Positions 1 to 8,795 of a DNA stretch of 64,000 nucleotides are shown here, piece by piece (within the stretch, counting starts at the first letter, position 1; each line of letters begins with the position of its first letter). The notes beneath the pieces were generated by a model. The model was not told where the DNA came from, searched no databases, and worked only from the letters and a program-made list of their open reading frames with translations. This stretch comes from JBLNDJ01 sp050261515 (GTDB lineage: Bacteria > Acidobacteriota > Terriglobia > Bryobacterales > Bryobacteraceae), in assembly GCA_050261515.1 (NCBI GenBank), contig JBLNDJ010000060.1, forward strand, positions 62,001 through 126,000. Direction: 5' to 3'. The translations under genes and the position numbers were made by a program.

Positions 1-177
1 GGTCGTCTCCGAGACCCCGCGGCCGAGTTGCTTAATGATCACCTTCCTGCGGCGCTGACGCTCGCTCCACTCCGCATCGCTCGGGAAGCGGACCCGAATG
101 GTCTTGAGGCCTTCCGGGGTGCGCAGGTTGATGGCGACCGGGCGGGTCGCATCGAAAACAGGAGTTGTCGTTTCCAT
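1..177 (-). CDS. Phage tail-assembly-type small protein, C-terminus outside window
   Basis: The frame opens with ATG at 177 and stays open to the window edge, giving the first 59 residues. The N-terminus begins METTTPVFDATRP and continues with a short beta-rich stretch and a basic RQRRRK segment. It lies immediately downstream of the tail tube gene, the slot occupied in lambda-like phages by the tail assembly chaperone (gpG-type). The function is inferred from position only. Confidence 0.6.
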   Translation of the reverse strand, partial: METTTPVFDATRPVAINLRTPEGLKTIRVRFPSDAEWSERQRRRKVIIKQLGRGVSETT

Positions 178-188
178 GAAGTTGTTCC

Positions 189-1232
189 TTACTGGCAGAT
201 CTGATCCACGTTGCACTTGGCCACGGCGGTGATGATGCCGTTGGTCGAGTCGTAGAGCGGCGTGCAGTCAACGGCCACCGTGAGGATGCCGTCCGTCTCG
301 GCGAGCTCCGTCGTGGCGTAGGCGATCTTCTGCCAGGTGATCTGCAGGGAGTTGTTGGTGTCGAACGAGAGATTGATGACCGCCGTGCCCGTGGTCTGGG
401 CCTTCAGCTTCGTGTACTCCGTCGAGCCGTTCTCAAACCGGGCGACGAACTTGAAGTTGCCCTGGCGGTTGCCGAACTCGAGGCGGCCTCGGATTGCGCC
501 GGATGACCCGTCGCCGGCGGACTGGAAGCCGGAGCCGGGGAAGAAGCCTGCGTCCATGCGCAGATTGTTTTTCCAGCCGGTTTCGAGCGAGACGATGTTC
601 TTGCTGGTGACATAGTCGACGCCGTTGATGCTGAGAGTCAAGGATGCAGACGGCAGCAGTTTCTCGACTGTGGCTGCGGGCATGGTGATGCCTGTGGCCG
701 AATCGATGACCTTGCCGGAGCCGACGAACTCGGCGTTGATCTTCGAGTTGGCGCGGCCAGGACCGGAGCCCACCGTGAGCTGCCACGACTCCACCGCACA
801 GCCGACCGCCATCCGGTCGAGGACAACGCCCGCACCCGGCCGGATCTGTTCGACGAAAGAGAAGTACGGCAGCTCCGCGGCATCGCCATTCGCCGGAAAC
901 AGCGGCGTGCACGTGTAGGTAAAGTTCGGTGTCGTGCCGGACTTCACCACTTTCCCCAGCCCGAACGCCATGGCCCAGGCCGCGATCTCGGCGCTGAGGT
1001 ATTTCTCCAAAGTGCCGCTGACGTCCCAGGACGTCTTGAAGGTCTGGGTCGGGAACTCGTGGCCCTTGCCGTACTCCTCGGCGTCGTTCTCAGTGTTGAG
1101 CTTCGGGTTGGCCAGCGCGGCGTTGAGCTTCCGTAACTGCCACATGTTGGCGGCAGTTTGAGCGGTCGCAATGTCGGTCTGCTTGCCCTTACCGAAGCAG
1201 ATCTGGATTTCTTGGAGTCTCGTCGTCGACAT
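189..1232 (-). CDS. Major tail tube protein (gpV-like)
   Basis: This 347-residue protein is predicted to polymerise into the tail tube of a siphophage. It is rich in Gly, Thr and beta-strand-type sequence, has no membrane segment or signal peptide, and has the size of tail tube proteins with an extra domain. Residues around 28-75 (WQLRKLNAALANPKLNTEND, then GHEFPTQT) resemble the N-terminal region of phage tail tube proteins. It follows the tail terminator gene and precedes a tail-assembly-type gene, matching the lambda U-V-G order. Assignment rests on this order plus composition. Confidence 0.7.
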   Translation of the reverse strand: MSTTRLQEIQICFGKGKQTDIATAQTAANMWQLRKLNAALANPKLNTENDAEEYGKGHEFPTQTFKTSWDVSGTLEKYLSAEIAAWAMAFGLGKVVKSGTTPNFTYTCTPLFPANGDAAELPYFSFVEQIRPGAGVVLDRMAVGCAVESWQLTVGSGPGRANSKINAEFVGSGKVIDSATGITMPAATVEKLLPSASLTLSINGVDYVTSKNIVSLETGWKNNLRMDAGFFPGSGFQSAGDGSSGAIRGRLEFGNRQGNFKFVARFENGSTEYTKLKAQTTGTAVINLSFDTNNSLQITWQKIAYATTELAETDGILTVAVDCTPLYDSTNGIITAVAKCNVDQICQ

Positions 1233-1368
1233 GGTTTTCCTTCTCCGGTGGCGGGCACTGGCTCCAGCCCGCGTTCATCAGGGGTCCGAGTTTTTCGGGC
1301 GCCGCCTCCACCTGTTTCGGCTCGCCCGTGCCCCAGGGCGGCCGCATCCAGACGCATTGTTCAGTCAT
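1189..1368 (-). CDS. Small phage protein of unknown function
   Basis: A 59-residue frame (MTEQCVWMRPPWGTGEPKQV at the N-terminus) starts inside the stop of the upstream tail terminator gene (ATGACTGA junction). It ends 44 bp inside the tail tube gene. The central segment (EKLGPLMNAGW) has the look of short proteins found between tail genes in related prophages. The long overlap with the tail tube start weakens the call. The function is unknown. Confidence 0.4.
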   Translation of the reverse strand: MTEQCVWMRPPWGTGEPKQVEAAPEKLGPLMNAGWSQCPPPEKENHVDDETPRNPDLLR

Positions 1369-1834
1369 CTCCCATCTCCGGAAACGTGATTGGAACCGCG
1401 AAGTAATCGAGGCCCTCAGCATCGGTCTGCCGCTGAATGAGCGGCAGGTCCATCGGGTAGCAGGACGGGTGCACGGTAGCGTTTACCATCGGCACGCCCA
1501 ACGTGGCCGGCACACCCTTCGTGATCAGCCGAAACAGCCGGTAGTAAGCGGTCGGTGGGTCACCATCGAAGGTCTCCCGCGCCCGCAGGTAGAGGGTCAC
1601 CTGGTGTTTCCAGACATCCACGCCACCGAAGGTGCCCGGCGTCGTGCCTTGCCAGGTCGCCATGATCGATGGTGACGGCGCGGTGTGGATCGCGTTGGCA
1701 AGGCTCGCGCGCTTCGGGAACTGATCGTGGTAGGCATAGATGCGCTGCTCATCGCCGCCCATCTCGCCAACCAGTTCCGGGATATCCCGCAGGAGCGCGA
1801 CCAGGCCATCCACAAGATCCGCCGGGTTGATCAT
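1361..1834 (-). CDS. Phage tail terminator-like protein (gpU position)
   Basis: A 157-residue protein starting at ATG 1834, which overlaps the TGA of the upstream gene in an ATGA junction, so translation is probably coupled. The frame can be extended upstream, but that part is out-of-frame shadow of the previous gene. It contains ITFPEMGDD at the end and a WKHQVTLYL strand pattern. It lies between the gp10/Z-type gene and the tail tube gene, the place of lambda gpU, which caps the tail tube and joins it to the head. The function is inferred from synteny. Confidence 0.6.
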   Translation of the reverse strand: MINPADLVDGLVALLRDIPELVGEMGGDEQRIYAYHDQFPKRASLANAIHTAPSPSIMATWQGTTPGTFGGVDVWKHQVTLYLRARETFDGDPPTAYYRLFRLITKGVPATLGVPMVNATVHPSCYPMDLPLIQRQTDAEGLDYFAVPITFPEMGDD

Positions 1835-2286
1835 CGCTGCTTGCCTCCGAGGACCTTCTCCACAAGCAGGCGCGGCTTCATCGCGTCCAGCATCTTGCGC
1901 GCAGCCTCGACAACCACCGCCTTGTTCTTCGGCGAGAACACCATCCACTCCTCCCGCTTCTGATTGGCCCACGCCTTGATCCGGTCCTTGCGCGTCGAGA
2001 CACTGGCCTTGGCCCGGTTTCCGCTCACCGTCCGGACCTGGAAGTTACGGAGCAGATCGCCGGTGAAGGTCAGGTTTCGGCGGTTGCCCTTACCCTTCCG
2101 CGTCTTAAAGATCGCGTAGCGCTTTGTGAGGGGCTTGGCAGCGCCGTCGCCGGGACCCTGCGCCGCACCCAATCGCGCCTTCACCGCATTCACACCCGTA
2201 CCGCCCAGTTCGTACATCTGCCGCTGGCGGAAGTTGAGCAGGTCGAGCCGCAGTTGCTTCTTCTGGTAGACCCGGACGGTTGGCAT
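1831..2286 (-). CDS. Head-tail/minor tail protein (gpZ or HK97-gp10 type)
   Basis: A 151-residue, strongly basic protein (MPTVRVYQKKQLRLDLLNFR at its start) with many Lys/Arg residues and a YAIFKTRKGKGNRRNLTFTG segment. The phrase LTFTGDLLRNFQVR matches the pattern of phage minor tail proteins, in which this part follows a basic linker. ATG at 2286 overlaps the TGA of the preceding connector gene, and its own TGA overlaps the next start. Position corresponds to lambda gpZ, needed for tail completion and joining. Confidence 0.6.
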   Translation of the reverse strand: MPTVRVYQKKQLRLDLLNFRQRQMYELGGTGVNAVKARLGAAQGPGDGAAKPLTKRYAIFKTRKGKGNRRNLTFTGDLLRNFQVRTVSGNRAKASVSTRKDRIKAWANQKREEWMVFSPKNKAVVVEAARKMLDAMKPRLLVEKVLGGKQR

Positions 2287-2591
2287 CAGTTCACCTGCCG
2301 CAGTTTCAGCACGACGGTACCCTCGGCGTCCGCTTCGATGTCGAACACCTTGTACCGGGTACCGCCGATCTCCACCTCGTCGCCACGGACGGGCGTCGCA
2401 GCCAAGTCCGCCAGCCGGACGAACAGCACGGCATACACGCCTGGTGAGGCATCTTCGGGTTCCCGCACCGGCTGAAACACCGCGCGGACGGTGGCCTGCC
2501 CACCAGCCTCGGGCCGGTAGAGGACCCCGCGGCCGAACGCTTTCACGACGGCCGTGTTCAGTCCACTTACCGCCGACTCCCAACTGCTCAT
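2286..2591 (-). CDS. Head-tail attachment protein (FII-like)
   Basis: A 101-residue protein whose latter half (GDEVEIGGTRYKVFDIEADA) has the pattern of FII-type head-tail joining proteins: a small beta-barrel in which the EIGGxxYxV segment is characteristic. It sits directly after the major capsid gene, as FII does in lambda, with 2 bp between stop and start. It forms part of the connector between portal and tail tube. No anomalies are seen. Confidence 0.7.
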   Translation of the reverse strand: MSSWESAVSGLNTAVVKAFGRGVLYRPEAGGQATVRAVFQPVREPEDASPGVYAVLFVRLADLAATPVRGDEVEIGGTRYKVFDIEADAEGTVVLKLRQVN

Positions 2592-2593
2592 GG

Positions 2594-3601
2594 TCAGGTC
2601 TTCGTGCCCTTCACCAGCACTTCCGGCCGCAGGCAGATGGGCAGCGGGTTTTGCTGTGTGTGCAGGTCGGTTCCGCGCCCGAACTTCCGCGGCTCCTGCT
2701 TGGCGTACAGCGGCAGGCCCAGCGTGTTCGCCGTCTCGTTGAAGTCCGCCGGCGCGAAGAAGGTCCGGAAGGTGTTGGCGGTGCCCAGCGGGAAAAAGTG
2801 CGCCTCGTCGTCCGCGATGAACTTCCGCACGTTGCCGGAAGCATCCGTCGCCTGGCCGCGATACTCTTCGAACGTCACGCCGCCGAAGGTGAAGCCGGTG
2901 CGGTAGTCGTTGCCGAGTTGCTGGTTACGCTGATAGTACTGAAAGGCCTCTTTCACCTTCGCGTGCGTGGTGAAGGCGTCGTAGAAGCCCTGCGAGCACA
3001 GGCACAAGATGCCCGTCATGAACTCGCCCTTGAGGTTGTCCTCGATGTGGCGCTTCACTTCGAGCACCTTCAGCAGCACCTCGGTTCCGGCCGTGCCCAG
3101 CGCGAATGCCACCGTCTTCGCCGTGATACCGAACTCGCTGTACAGGTCGTAGAGCGTCGAGCCGTCCGCGTCGAGGATCACGCCCTTGAGCGCGCCCATG
3201 CGCAGGTACTCGAGCGTGATGGCGTGCTTATTGCGCATGTTCTGGAGCTTTAGCGCCAGCAGGTTGGCCAGTGCGTCGGTTTCCGTCTCGGACCCGAACG
3301 CACGGATACCCTGGACCTCCTCGGGCAGGACGGCATCGTCGTGCGGGATGTGCGGGATCACGAACGAGCGCACCTTGCGCTTGCCGGTGGTGCCGACGGT
3401 GCCGGGCGCACCTACGGGCTGCGTGGGCAGCAGGTTCAGCACGCCGCTCATCTCTTCGATGATGATGGTGCGCGTCCGCACGCCCTGCGGCGTCATCAGG
3501 TTCAACTGCTCCAGGCGCCCGTAGGTGTTCGGGATCTTGTTGATGGCGGCGGTGAGCGCCGTCATGTTGAAGGCGTCAGTCGAAAAGGGGTTCAGCATCA
3601 T
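2594..3601 (-). CDS. Major capsid protein (lambda gpE family)
   Basis: A 335-residue protein beginning MMLNPFSTDAFNMTALTAAI. The N-terminal (FNMTALTAAINKIPNTYGRL) and central features (RNKHAITLEYLRMGALKGVI, then DADGSTLYDLYSEFG) are characteristic of the phage major capsid protein E family. The C-terminal part carries the EEYRGQ and FADFNET-type segments usual in this family. It forms the icosahedral shell. The neighbouring decoration protein, protease and connector genes are all in lambda order, which supports the call strongly. Confidence 0.92.
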   Translation of the reverse strand: MMLNPFSTDAFNMTALTAAINKIPNTYGRLEQLNLMTPQGVRTRTIIIEEMSGVLNLLPTQPVGAPGTVGTTGKRKVRSFVIPHIPHDDAVLPEEVQGIRAFGSETETDALANLLALKLQNMRNKHAITLEYLRMGALKGVILDADGSTLYDLYSEFGITAKTVAFALGTAGTEVLLKVLEVKRHIEDNLKGEFMTGILCLCSQGFYDAFTTHAKVKEAFQYYQRNQQLGNDYRTGFTFGGVTFEEYRGQATDASGNVRKFIADDEAHFFPLGTANTFRTFFAPADFNETANTLGLPLYAKQEPRKFGRGTDLHTQQNPLPICLRPEVLVKGTKT

Positions 3602-3604
3602 GGG

Positions 3605-3979
3605 TTAGGCTCCTTCCCGGACGAGAATGCCCAGGGTCTTCAGTTGGCCGATGGCCGTAGTCTTCTGGGGCGTGGTGATTCCGCCCGGCCAGACCAGCTT
3701 CTTGTCCGAGCAGATGGCATGGCGCGCGATGATGACGCCGCCCTTGTCCGCCGAGGACGCATCCACGGGTAGCAGCAGCACGCCGGCGGCGTTCTGCGAC
3801 CCGTCGCTGGCAGCCGGCGCGAGTTGCGTCACCTTGCCGCTGGCCGTGATGATGCCGACCACCGTGCCGGTGGCCAAGTTCTGGCCTGAGACGACCACCA
3901 CTTCGTCGCGACTGTAAAGGCTCTCGTCTTCGTACTTGAGCCAGTCGCCGAGATAGTTCTGTTCCGATTGAACGGGCAT
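3605..3979 (-). CDS. Head decoration protein (gpD-like)
   Basis: A 124-residue protein lying between the capsid protease and major capsid gene. Its N-terminal YLGDWLKYEDESLYSRDEVV stretch and the following VVSGQNLATGTVVG have the pattern of lambda-type head decoration proteins, which bind as trimers on the expanded shell and stabilise it against packaged DNA pressure. The frame starts at ATG 3979, 1 bp from the stop of the protease gene. Confidence 0.85.
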   Translation of the reverse strand: MPVQSEQNYLGDWLKYEDESLYSRDEVVVVSGQNLATGTVVGIITASGKVTQLAPAASDGSQNAAGVLLLPVDASSADKGGVIIARHAICSDKKLVWPGGITTPQKTTAIGQLKTLGILVREGA

Positions 3980-3980
3980 T

Positions 3981-4313
3981 TCAGTTCACTCCTTTCCCGG
4001 CGAGGCGTTCGACGGCCTTCAGGACCGGATTGTTCTCGGGATTCGCCTTCACGCTGGTCCCGGCGTCGGGCATGACGCGAGAGCGAATCTCGTCCTGACC
4101 GGCATCGGCGCGCATGGCGAGCAGTTCCTTGCGGACGTCGGCCACAACGAGGCGGCGTTCGATGAAGCCGGCGGCGAGAGCGGGCCGCCCGGCGATGGCG
4201 CACAGCACGACGATCTCGGCCGCCTCGGCGTAGCCCTGCTCACGGGCATTGGCCTCGATCGCGGCGAGATCTGGAACTGGCGGACTCGTTGCCGCCTGGG
4301 TAGTTTCGGACAC
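3981..4313 (-). CDS. Nested in-frame scaffold protein (Nu3-like), internal GTG start
   Basis: Inside the protease gene, in the same frame, GTG at 4313-4311 is preceded by a perfect ribosome binding site AAAGGAG (4328-4322) with 8-base spacing. Initiation there would give a 110-residue protein beginning (V)SETTQAATSPPVPDLAAIEA, which lacks the catalytic domain. Lambda makes its scaffold Nu3 in exactly this way from within gene C, so this is inferred to be the internal scaffold. The evidence is the sequence signal plus analogy; there is no direct proof of use. Confidence 0.55.
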   Translation of the reverse strand: MSETTQAATSPPVPDLAAIEANAREQGYAEAAEIVVLCAIAGRPALAAGFIERRLVVADVRKELLAMRADAGQDEIRSRVMPDAGTSVKANPENNPVLKAVERLAGKGVN

Positions 4314-5177
4314 GGTGGTTTCTCCTTTGCTGAAGTTGGGTTTTGACAACGACTCGGTCATGGCGGCGAGGGCCTCCCGGAACGTGCCCACGCGATCGGC
4401 AAAGCCGCGGCTGAGTGCGTCTTCGCCGTACAAGATTCCCGCCTGTGTGCTGCGCACGCCCGCAGCGCTGACACTCCGGCGGCGTGCCACGGCATCGACG
4501 AACATGCCGTAAAGCCGGTCGACTTCCGTGACCAGCACATCGCGGGCGCCTTCCGAGAGCGGTTCGTGCGGGTTGAAATCGTTCTTGCGGTCGCCGGCGA
4601 AGACAGTGGTGTAGCGCAGGCCATTCGCAGCGTCCCAGCCACTCTGGTCCAGATGCATGGCGATAATGCCCACCGACCCGACACCGCCCGTGCGCGTCAC
4701 CCAGATGCGGTCTGTCGCGGATGCCAGCAGGTATCCGGCGCTGAGGGCCCAGTCGTCCACCGAGGCCCAGACGGGTTTGATGCGCGCGGCCTCTTCGATG
4801 AGGCTCGCGACATCCCAGGCGCCATTGGCCTCACCTCCGTAACTGTCGAAGCGCAGCAGGATGCCCTTGACGAGCGGGTCCGTTGCGGCGTCCAGGATCT
4901 CGCTGCCCAACTGCTCATAAGAGGTGAGTCCGGACTGCGCATCCATGCCGGAGGCGCGGTTCACCAGGCTGCCCGCCACCTCGATGATGGCGATGCCAGC
5001 ATCGGTAACGGCGTAAGGCTTCCGTGAGCGCTGCTCTGCCAACAGCGCCGCTTCCACTGCCGGCGGATCGACGCCCAGCCGCGGGGCGAGCACGGCGAGG
5101 ATCGCCGCCAGTTTCTTCGAGTCGATCATCAACGGCGTGTTGAACACGCGCGAGGCGATGTGCGTGAGATTGGTCAT
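3981..5177 (-). CDS. Capsid maturation protease, S49/ClpP-like (gpC)
   Basis: A 398-residue prohead protease fused to a scaffold-like tail. The S49 peptidase core is at roughly residues 65-260, with the IEVAGSLVNR strand, the DSYGGEANGAW loop, and the nucleophile region ALSAGYLLAS followed by GGVGSVGII. The C-terminal part from about residue 289 is acidic and helical and can also be made alone from an internal start. The gene overlaps the portal stop by 4 bp (ATGA) and precedes the decoration gene, as in lambda C-D-E. Its role is cleavage of head proteins during maturation. Confidence 0.9.
   Translation of the reverse strand: MTNLTHIASRVFNTPLMIDSKKLAAILAVLAPRLGVDPPAVEAALLAEQRSRKPYAVTDAGIAIIEVAGSLVNRASGMDAQSGLTSYEQLGSEILDAATDPLVKGILLRFDSYGGEANGAWDVASLIEEAARIKPVWASVDDWALSAGYLLASATDRIWVTRTGGVGSVGIIAMHLDQSGWDAANGLRYTTVFAGDRKNDFNPHEPLSEGARDVLVTEVDRLYGMFVDAVARRRSVSAAGVRSTQAGILYGEDALSRGFADRVGTFREALAAMTESLSKPNFSKGETTVSETTQAATSPPVPDLAAIEANAREQGYAEAAEIVVLCAIAGRPALAAGFIERRLVVADVRKELLAMRADAGQDEIRSRVMPDAGTSVKANPENNPVLKAVERLAGKGVN
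4322..4328 (-). promoter_or_regulatory. Internal ribosome binding site for the nested scaffold
   Basis: AAAGGAG on the minus strand, complementary to the 16S rRNA 3' end and 8 bases upstream of an in-frame GTG within the protease gene. A site this strong in mid-gene is unusual, and it decides the nested start. Confidence 0.55.
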
Positions 5178-6664
5178 TGCGTTTCCATTGCTGGGGTCGG
5201 CTCGACCACCCTTTGCCCGTTGGAGGTTGTCCGGCGGGGATCGGAGTCGAACGTCAGTCCGAGAGAATCAGAGCGAGCGTTGTCGGCGGCGACTTGCCGG
5301 TCGACGTCTTCCTCGTCGTAGCCCATCTCGTTGACGACAGCGCTACGCGGTTTGAAGCCCGCGCGCACGGCGGCGACCTCCGCGTTCATGTCCTTCAATG
5401 GATCCACCCAGTCCCAAGACGGCGGCCGCCATTCAACGTCGAGGTAAGCATCCCGGTTGCGTGCGTACTCGCGAGCGTCGATCGCGCCAGCCAACGCCGC
5501 CGCCTCGATCCACGCCTGCCAGACCGGGCGGCAGAACTGAAACACCATCACCTGGTGTTGGAACTGCTGGCAGCGCCGCCGGAATTCGAGCAAGCCCGCA
5601 CGGATCGAGGAGTAGTTCACGCGCTCCAGGTCACCCGTGAGCTGCTCGTAGGTGATGCCGAGACCCGCAGCCACCGCGCGAAGTTGGACTCGCATGAATT
5701 CCGTGTACATGCCACCCACATCGCCCGGCTCGGTGAACTTCACATCCTCGCCGGGCAGCAACTTCACCATCGAACCCGGCTCGATTCCCGCCAGCGGCAC
5801 GCCGCTCGCATCTGTCTCGCCCTCGCCGGGTTTGCTTCCGATCACCGGATCCTCAGGGTTGTTCTCGGTGATGAACGCCGCGAACATCGCCGCCAGCTTC
5901 TTACGGACCAGTTCGGCGTCGTCGTACTGGTCGAGCTCGTGGAGCTTCACGAGCACCTGCGTGAACCACGGCTGCCCGCGATGCTGACCCGGGCGGAGCG
6001 GCTTGTAGATGTGCAGGACGGAGTCCGCCGGCACGCGGATGGTCTCGCCCGCGTTGGCGAACATCAGCCGCTCACCCGGATGTTCGCGATAAAGATGATA
6101 GGCGACGCGGCGGCCGATCTTGTCGAACTCTATCCCGGCGCGGATCATGTTCCCGTTGGGCCTGTTCTCGTTCTTCGTGGTCGGCAGATGCTCCGCCTCG
6201 AGCAACTGCAACTGGAGCGGAACGCTCAAGCCGTCCTCCGGCAGCCTCGGCCGAATGCGCACCAGGCACTCGCCGCCCTCGATCGTGGACCGGCAGATCA
6301 GGGCCTGGAGCCCGTAGAAATCCGTGAGTCCCGCGGCGTCCGCCTCGTCCGTCCAGCGTAGCCACAATTCCTGCAACTGCCGCTTCACAGCAGGGTCCGG
6401 GTGCTTCGCCTGCGGCTTGATGCCGGTGCCGACAGCATTGCCGACGAAGCTCTCGACCGCATTGCAGGCCCAGGCGTTTCGGCGCACCATGTCACGCGAG
6501 CGGGAGCGCAGCGCGTCGCCACCGCCCGTGACGAGGGCGTTGATGCCTTCCGTCGACGGGTTCCACCCTTGGGTACGTCGCGTCGCGGCGGCGGCTTCGT
6601 AAGCTGCGGCCGCACCAAACACCGGTGCGAACGCGGCCCGCATCAGATTCCGCCAGTAGCCCAT
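5174..6664 (-). CDS. Portal protein, lambda family
   Basis: A 496-residue protein with features of the lambda gpB portal family. These are an N-terminal ATRRTQGWNPSTEGINAL segment with RSRDMVRRNAWACNAVESF, the FVGNAVGTGIKPQ strand, and GITYEQLTGDLERVNYSS in the second half. The dodecameric portal forms the DNA entry channel at one capsid vertex. It lies 2 bp downstream of the gpW-like gene and overlaps the protease gene by 4 bp. The length agrees with the family. Confidence 0.92.
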   Translation of the reverse strand: MGYWRNLMRAAFAPVFGAAAAYEAAAATRRTQGWNPSTEGINALVTGGGDALRSRSRDMVRRNAWACNAVESFVGNAVGTGIKPQAKHPDPAVKRQLQELWLRWTDEADAAGLTDFYGLQALICRSTIEGGECLVRIRPRLPEDGLSVPLQLQLLEAEHLPTTKNENRPNGNMIRAGIEFDKIGRRVAYHLYREHPGERLMFANAGETIRVPADSVLHIYKPLRPGQHRGQPWFTQVLVKLHELDQYDDAELVRKKLAAMFAAFITENNPEDPVIGSKPGEGETDASGVPLAGIEPGSMVKLLPGEDVKFTEPGDVGGMYTEFMRVQLRAVAAGLGITYEQLTGDLERVNYSSIRAGLLEFRRRCQQFQHQVMVFQFCRPVWQAWIEAAALAGAIDAREYARNRDAYLDVEWRPPSWDWVDPLKDMNAEVAAVRAGFKPRSAVVNEMGYDEEDVDRQVAADNARSDSLGLTFDSDPRRTTSNGQRVVEPTPAMETQ

Positions 6665-6666
6665 GT

Positions 6667-6891
6667 TCAGAAGCCCTTGCTGGTGTACGTCCGGATGACA
6701 CGCGTCGGCGCAGGTGCAGCTGATTCCGCGGCCCTTATCTTCGCGATCTCCGCATCCACCTGTTGCAGCGCCGTGCGGATCTGTTCCGGGCTGCGATGAC
6801 GCATCGACCGGTCGCCGAAGGTGACCGAGTCCGGCGCGCTTAACGCGGCCAGCATTGCCTCCCGCTGCGCTTCGAGTTCCGCGAGTGTCAT
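6667..6891 (-). CDS. gpW-like head-tail joining protein
   Basis: A 74-residue protein beginning MTLAELEAQREAMLAALSAP and ending with RTYTSKGF. The small size, helical N-terminal half, a TFGDRSMRHRSPEQI turn and the helix IRTALQQVDAEIAKIRAAE fit gpW-type joining proteins. It lies between large terminase and portal, as W does in lambda, with an ATGA-type overlap with the terminase stop. Confidence 0.75.
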   Translation of the reverse strand: MTLAELEAQREAMLAALSAPDSVTFGDRSMRHRSPEQIRTALQQVDAEIAKIRAAESAAPAPTRVIRTYTSKGF

Positions 6892-8795
6892 CGCTTCATC
6901 CAGTTCGATCCGACCGTGACGCGGCGCGCCGAGCGCGTTGCAGGCGCGACCACCGCTTCCTGCCGCGCTGCCATTGCAGGCAGCAAGGCCTCGAGTTCCC
7001 GCCAGTGCTTCTCCGCGAAGCGGTCGATACCGTAGATGGAGGCCGCCGCGCGCGCATAGACCCGGCAGTCGAGAGCCTCATTGCGCTGGTTCGGCCCGAC
7101 GACCCAGTGACCTCTGACCAGGCTCTCTGCCGTCAACTGCCGGAAGTACTCTTCCTCGTAGCGCGGGAAGTGGCAGTAGCCTACCGGGAACGGATCGCCG
7201 CTCTCCTCCGTCGGCGGCACCAGGCGCAGGCGGCTGTAGAGTTCGGACTTCGCCACCGGCGTGCCGAGCGTCCACAGTCGCGTGCCGCGCCGCTTACTCG
7301 CGTCCACCGGCGAAGCGCCCAGAATCAGGCGATCCGTCCGCGCGGTTCCTTTCACAGCCACGGCCGTTTTCGGACTTGCGGCCCGTGCGCCGGCGGGACC
7401 CCAGGAGGCCTGCGGATGCCCGCGCACCCAGTCGTAGGTGATGCGCGGGTTGAAACCGGAATCGACGCACAGCACCCGGATCGGCAATCGCATGCCGCTC
7501 GCGTGCTGGAACTCCTCGTCCAGGAGGGCGTCGAGTTGCCGCCACACATCCGCTCGCGCCGTGTCGCCCACGAGCACGCGGTAGTCGACCGACCACGCCT
7601 CCTTGCCTCGCCCCCAGGCCACCACTTCAACTTCAACGCGGTCCCGCTGGACGTCCGCGCCGGCGGTGAGGAACAGGCCTCCGGGCGGGGCGGTGCCGAT
7701 CGGGTAATCCTCGCGCCGGTCGTACAGCGGCTGCCAGTCGGGCGCGTCGCCGCGCTCCTGCCACGACTCGCCCAGCACCAGGTTGACGAACGACTTCAGC
7801 CGCTCGACGTCCTTCTGCGCCTTCTCCCAATCGTCCGCCGCGCGCTCCCAGGAGTACCAGCCTACCGGGCTGTAGAGGCTCGACAGATGGTAGCCGCGCG
7901 TGCGACCGTCGCCTTCCGTCGCCGGCCGCCATTCGCCTCGGGCGAGCATCGCGTTCTTCTGGTGATTGAAGATGGCCTGCTCGCAGGCGACGCAATGGTA
8001 GGCGGCTTTCTGAGGCTCGCCCTTGGGCCAGCGCAGCCGGTCGAACTTCAGCACCTGGAACTCGCCGCAGTGCGGACAGGGCACCCAGAACCGCCGCTGG
8101 TCGCTTTCGGCAAACGCCGCCTCGATTCGGCTCAGCCCGGTAACGAGCGGCGTCGACACCATGAAGACCTTGCGCCGCGAGAACGTGCGCGTGCGTGCGA
8201 AGGCCAAATTGATCGGATCACCCTCGCCATCGACGTCTCCGGGATAGGCGTCAATCTCATCGAGGAACAGATAACGGACGGCCATCGAGCGCAGGCCGAC
8301 GGCGCTGTTCGCCCCGGTCATTACCAGCACGCCGCCGGGAAATTCCTTCGACAGGACCGTGTTGCCGGAGTCGCGCGATCGCGGGCTCTTTACCAGCTCG
8401 CGTAGCACATCGCTCTCTTCAATCAGCGGATCGATGCGCTGCTTCGAGTTGCGCTTGGCGAGTTCGACGGTCGGCTGGACCACCATCATCGGCCCGGGTG
8501 ACTTGTGAATCACGTAGCCGACCCAGTTGTTACCGCACTCGGTGCCGCCGATCTGTGAGCCTTTCATGAAGACCACGCGCTCGACCTGCGCCGACGGCGA
8601 GAGGGAATCCATGATCTCGCGCAGGTACGGTGTACGCTCGGTGCGCCAAGGGCCCGGCTCCGCCGCCGCCTTGCCGGAAAGGCGCCGATAGCTGTCCGCC
8701 CACTCCGAGATCGTCAGCAGCGGGTCCGGCCTCAGACCCGCGCGGAAGGCCTCGTCGTAGACCTCAGTTGCTGTTTGCGCCGGCAAGCTCATCAA
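6888..8795 (-). CDS. Terminase large subunit (GpA family)
   Basis: A 635-residue packaging motor and nuclease. A Walker A-like motif is FMKGSQIGGTE near residue 77-87, Walker B is YLFLDEIDAYPGD near residue 175, and a CPHC...CVAC pair near residues 240-275 looks like a zinc finger. The nuclease part contains TAGADVQRDRVEVEVVAWG with the expected acidic residues. It translocates DNA through the portal and cuts concatemers. The start overlaps the small terminase by 32 bp; a start 3 bp later (MSLPAQ) is equally possible. Confidence 0.93.
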   Translation of the reverse strand: MMSLPAQTATEVYDEAFRAGLRPDPLLTISEWADSYRRLSGKAAAEPGPWRTERTPYLREIMDSLSPSAQVERVVFMKGSQIGGTECGNNWVGYVIHKSPGPMMVVQPTVELAKRNSKQRIDPLIEESDVLRELVKSPRSRDSGNTVLSKEFPGGVLVMTGANSAVGLRSMAVRYLFLDEIDAYPGDVDGEGDPINLAFARTRTFSRRKVFMVSTPLVTGLSRIEAAFAESDQRRFWVPCPHCGEFQVLKFDRLRWPKGEPQKAAYHCVACEQAIFNHQKNAMLARGEWRPATEGDGRTRGYHLSSLYSPVGWYSWERAADDWEKAQKDVERLKSFVNLVLGESWQERGDAPDWQPLYDRREDYPIGTAPPGGLFLTAGADVQRDRVEVEVVAWGRGKEAWSVDYRVLVGDTARADVWRQLDALLDEEFQHASGMRLPIRVLCVDSGFNPRITYDWVRGHPQASWGPAGARAASPKTAVAVKGTARTDRLILGASPVDASKRRGTRLWTLGTPVAKSELYSRLRLVPPTEESGDPFPVGYCHFPRYEEEYFRQLTAESLVRGHWVVGPNQRNEALDCRVYARAAASIYGIDRFAEKHWRELEALLPAMAARQEAVVAPATRSARRVTVGSNWMKR

